NCBI RefSeq assembly: GCF_014698795.1
Contig: NZ_JACJTR010000026.1
Coordinates: forward strand, 37,145-101,144
DNA length: 64,000 nt
Reading direction: 5' to 3'
Source of the DNA: Nostoc sp. FACHB-892
Lineage (GTDB): Bacteria; Cyanobacteriota; Cyanobacteriia; Cyanobacteriales; Nostocaceae
Below, one piece after another: positions 62,261 to 64,000 of the stretch (positions are counted from its first letter, which is position 1; each line of letters starts with the position of its first letter). Position numbers and translations under genes: made by a program. Under the pieces are notes generated by a model. It worked only from the letters and a program-made list of their open reading frames with translations. It was not told the origin of the DNA and did no database searches.

Positions 62261-63652
62261 ATGACCCCTGAACAATTTCTTGAATTTGCCAGAGTTTTAC
62301 CAGAACCTTTACTCCTGGTGAGTAGTGAGGGTCAGCTTTTGGCTACCAATCAACCAGTAGCAGATATGCTGGGATTACGCCGTCAGGAACTGCGGGGAAG
62401 AATGCTTTTTGAATTTGTGACTGAGTTTGCTAACGATGTTGTAAAGTACCTGCAAGCTTGTTCAAGTAGCAGGGCAATGGTTATTGGCTCTTTGACTTTA
62501 CGAAAGAATGATGGACAAACCTTAATATGTCGTAGTCAAGGAGCCGTTATTCAACCTTGGTCTCCTGAATCTTCAGCTTTAATTCTCTTACGCTTGGAAA
62601 ACAGAGCTTTAGCCAGCAGTAATTTCGTCCTTCTGAATGAGAAAATTGATGAGTTAGCAAAAGAAGTTCAGAAACGAAAACAGGCGGAGGAAGCGCTCAA
62701 GAAAGCGAATCAAAAGCTAGAAATTCGAGTTGAAGAACGTACAACTGCTTTACAAGAAACATTAAACGAACTACAACTTACCCAAACCAAGCTTATCCAA
62801 GCTGAGAAGATGTCTAGTTTAGGTCAGATGGTCGCTGGTATTGCCCATGAAATTAATAACCCTGTCAGTTTTATTTATGGAAACCTTTACCACGCCCATA
62901 AATATACTCAGGATTTACTGAAATTAGTGCAAGTGTATCAACAGGTTTTTCCAAATACTCCTCCAGAGATCCAAGAGCAAGTAGAAGAAATAGACTTAGA
63001 TTTTCTGTTTCAAGACATAACTAGACTTTTCGAGTCAATGACAGTAGGAACAGAGCGCATTCAAGAAATTGTTAAATCGCTACGCAATTTTTCGAGACTT
63101 GATGAAGCACAACTTAAGCAAGTCAATATCCATGAGGGAATTGATAGTACTTTAATGATTTTGAAGCATCGGCTCCAAGCTAGGGATGAGTACCCAGAAA
63201 TCAAAGTAATCAAAAAATATAGTCGACTACCCAATGTAACTTGTTACCCTGGCGAACTTAACCAAGTGTTTATGAATATTCTTGTTAATGCGCTTGATGC
63301 ACTGGAGGTGTCGGCGGTCAATGGCCAGCCTTTAGAAGTCAATCTACGAAATACTGGCAATCAAACACTGACAAAGAATAATCCCCAAATTGAAATTAAA
63401 ACTGAGGTAATCGATGAAAAATGGATAACGGTTAGTATTGTTGATAATGGTTTGGGGATAAATGAACAAATTCACTCAAAGCTATTTGATCCGTTTTTCA
63501 CTACTAAAGCTGTAGGCAAAGGTACTGGGCTAGGGCTATATATAAGCTATCAAATTATAGTTGAAAAACATAACGGACAACTTAGCTGTTTTTCTGTTCC
63601 AGGAGAAGGTGCAGAATTTGTAATTAAGATACCTATTAGCTCAGTCTCATAA
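62261..63652 (+). CDS. PAS-domain sensor histidine kinase
   Basis: 463 residues from ATG 62261; a TTG at 62237 would add eight. PAS domain about 1-115 (PEPLLLVSSEGQLLATNQPV), coiled coil 125-185, and histidine kinase with AGIAHEINNPVSFIYGN (phospho-His near 194), SLRNFSRLDEAQLKQVNIHE, NQVFMNILVNALDALE and GKGTGLGLYISYQII. Cytoplasmic. It follows the MetOD1-like gene, with which it probably works. No response regulator gene follows within the window. Confidence 0.94.
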   Translation: MTPEQFLEFARVLPEPLLLVSSEGQLLATNQPVADMLGLRRQELRGRMLFEFVTEFANDVVKYLQACSSSRAMVIGSLTLRKNDGQTLICRSQGAVIQPWSPESSALILLRLENRALASSNFVLLNEKIDELAKEVQKRKQAEEALKKANQKLEIRVEERTTALQETLNELQLTQTKLIQAEKMSSLGQMVAGIAHEINNPVSFIYGNLYHAHKYTQDLLKLVQVYQQVFPNTPPEIQEQVEEIDLDFLFQDITRLFESMTVGTERIQEIVKSLRNFSRLDEAQLKQVNIHEGIDSTLMILKHRLQARDEYPEIKVIKKYSRLPNVTCYPGELNQVFMNILVNALDALEVSAVNGQPLEVNLRNTGNQTLTKNNPQIEIKTEVIDEKWITVSIVDNGLGINEQIHSKLFDPFFTTKAVGKGTGLGLYISYQIIVEKHNGQLSCFSVPGEGAEFVIKIPISSVS

Positions 63653-64000
63653 AGTTTAATTACTACTTTAGTATTTTTATCAAAATTAATATATAAATCA
63701 TGAACTATTAGTAATAGTTCTATTTATATATAGCAGTCCTAAATCATTTATGAAAATTATTCAGTTAAGGCTAAAACTTTTTGTCAAAGTTAGTCTTTTT
63801 TACTAACCACAGAGGCACAGAGAACACAGGGAGAAGAAATAAATGCTTAACTGAACTGTATTGGATTATATGTCAATACGGTTCAGTTAAGGCTCAAAGT
63901 TGTGTAAATTAAGTGTTGTAATCAACACTGAAAGTAAACTGTAGTGCATCTCAAAGATTTCTCCCTGTTGTCTCCAATGATACAAAGCGAGGAATTGCTG
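63653..64000. repeat. repeat-rich window end
   Basis: No gene seen. It has the AACCACAGAGGCACAGAG motif (63805-63830) and an 18-base inverted repeat, CTTAACTGAACTGTATTG (63846-63863) with CAATACGGTTCAGTTAAG (63874-63891), one mismatch. A related word TTCAGTTAAGGCT occurs near 63760. Confidence 0.65.

Noticed and set aside
1..64000. tRNA genes, CRISPR arrays and intact transposases
   Set aside because: None seen by eye in either strand; repeat arrays found are short heptamers or palindromes without regular spacers. A tRNAscan or CRISPR finder run would confirm.

Overview
The window is chromosomal DNA from a filamentous, heterocyst-type cyanobacterium close to Nostoc/Anabaena. The evidence is a complete psaA-psaB pair plus psaX (photosystem I), cpcG and a CpcS/CpeS-type bilin lyase (phycobilisome), ndhH, glgA, cynS, many HIP1 octamers (GCGATCGC), the short tandem and palindromic repeats typical of Nostoc, and a CYP110-type P450 next to a terpene synthase. 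No tRNA, rRNA, CRISPR array or intact transposase was recognised.

Layout. 1-8.8 kb: the start of an RTX calcium-binding protein cut by the window edge, a 1043-residue membrane protein built of about seven ~97-residue repeats, then a run of likely stress or envelope genes (a duplicated glycine-zipper stress protein, a BON lipoprotein, a CAAD membrane protein, a small acidic protein). 8.9-17.5 kb: AraC regulator, ndhH, metallophosphoesterase, lipid kinase, LprI-like protein, hemC, glgA. 18-24.8 kb: an AT-rich acyltransferase, a CpcS/CpeS lyase followed directly by an HEXXH-type protein, cpcG, an RluD-family pseudouridine synthase, a Uma2 protein, and a KGK-family gene with a frameshifted tail. 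25-32.2 kb: thioredoxin-NHL protein, HAD phosphatase, glutaminase, histidine kinase, proline-rich lipoprotein. 32.6-37.4 kb: psaA and psaB separated by a short-repeat array, with a clear terminator after psaB.

37.6-42.2 kb looks like a decaying accessory or defence island. It holds a KAP-type P-loop NTPase split by one in-frame stop, an antitoxin-like gene with a one-base frameshift, cyanase, an apparently orphan m4C-type DNA methyltransferase and a broken XRE regulator. 42.7-50.4 kb: SGNH hydrolase, DUF4864-like protein, LarE, a hybrid histidine kinase, a LivH/NatD-type permease, psaX (45 codons), lipA and a response regulator.

51-63.7 kb is a signalling and terpenoid block. A 1879-residue Ser/Thr-kinase/AAA/GAF/histidine-kinase protein (HstK type) converges on a two-gene operon of sesquiterpene synthase and P450. 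Divergent from that operon are a response-regulator/histidine kinase, a FIST-domain remnant, a MetOD1-like cysteine protein and a further sensor kinase. Four kinases in the window share the same histidine-kinase core, pointing to paralogous expansion. Terpene synthase plus P450 plus kinase matches the small terpenoid clusters known from Nostoc. The most unusual aspect here is the density of kinases around it, followed by the partly decayed 37.6-42.2 kb island. I saw no clearly undescribed system; several gene remnants and repeat elements are reported separately.
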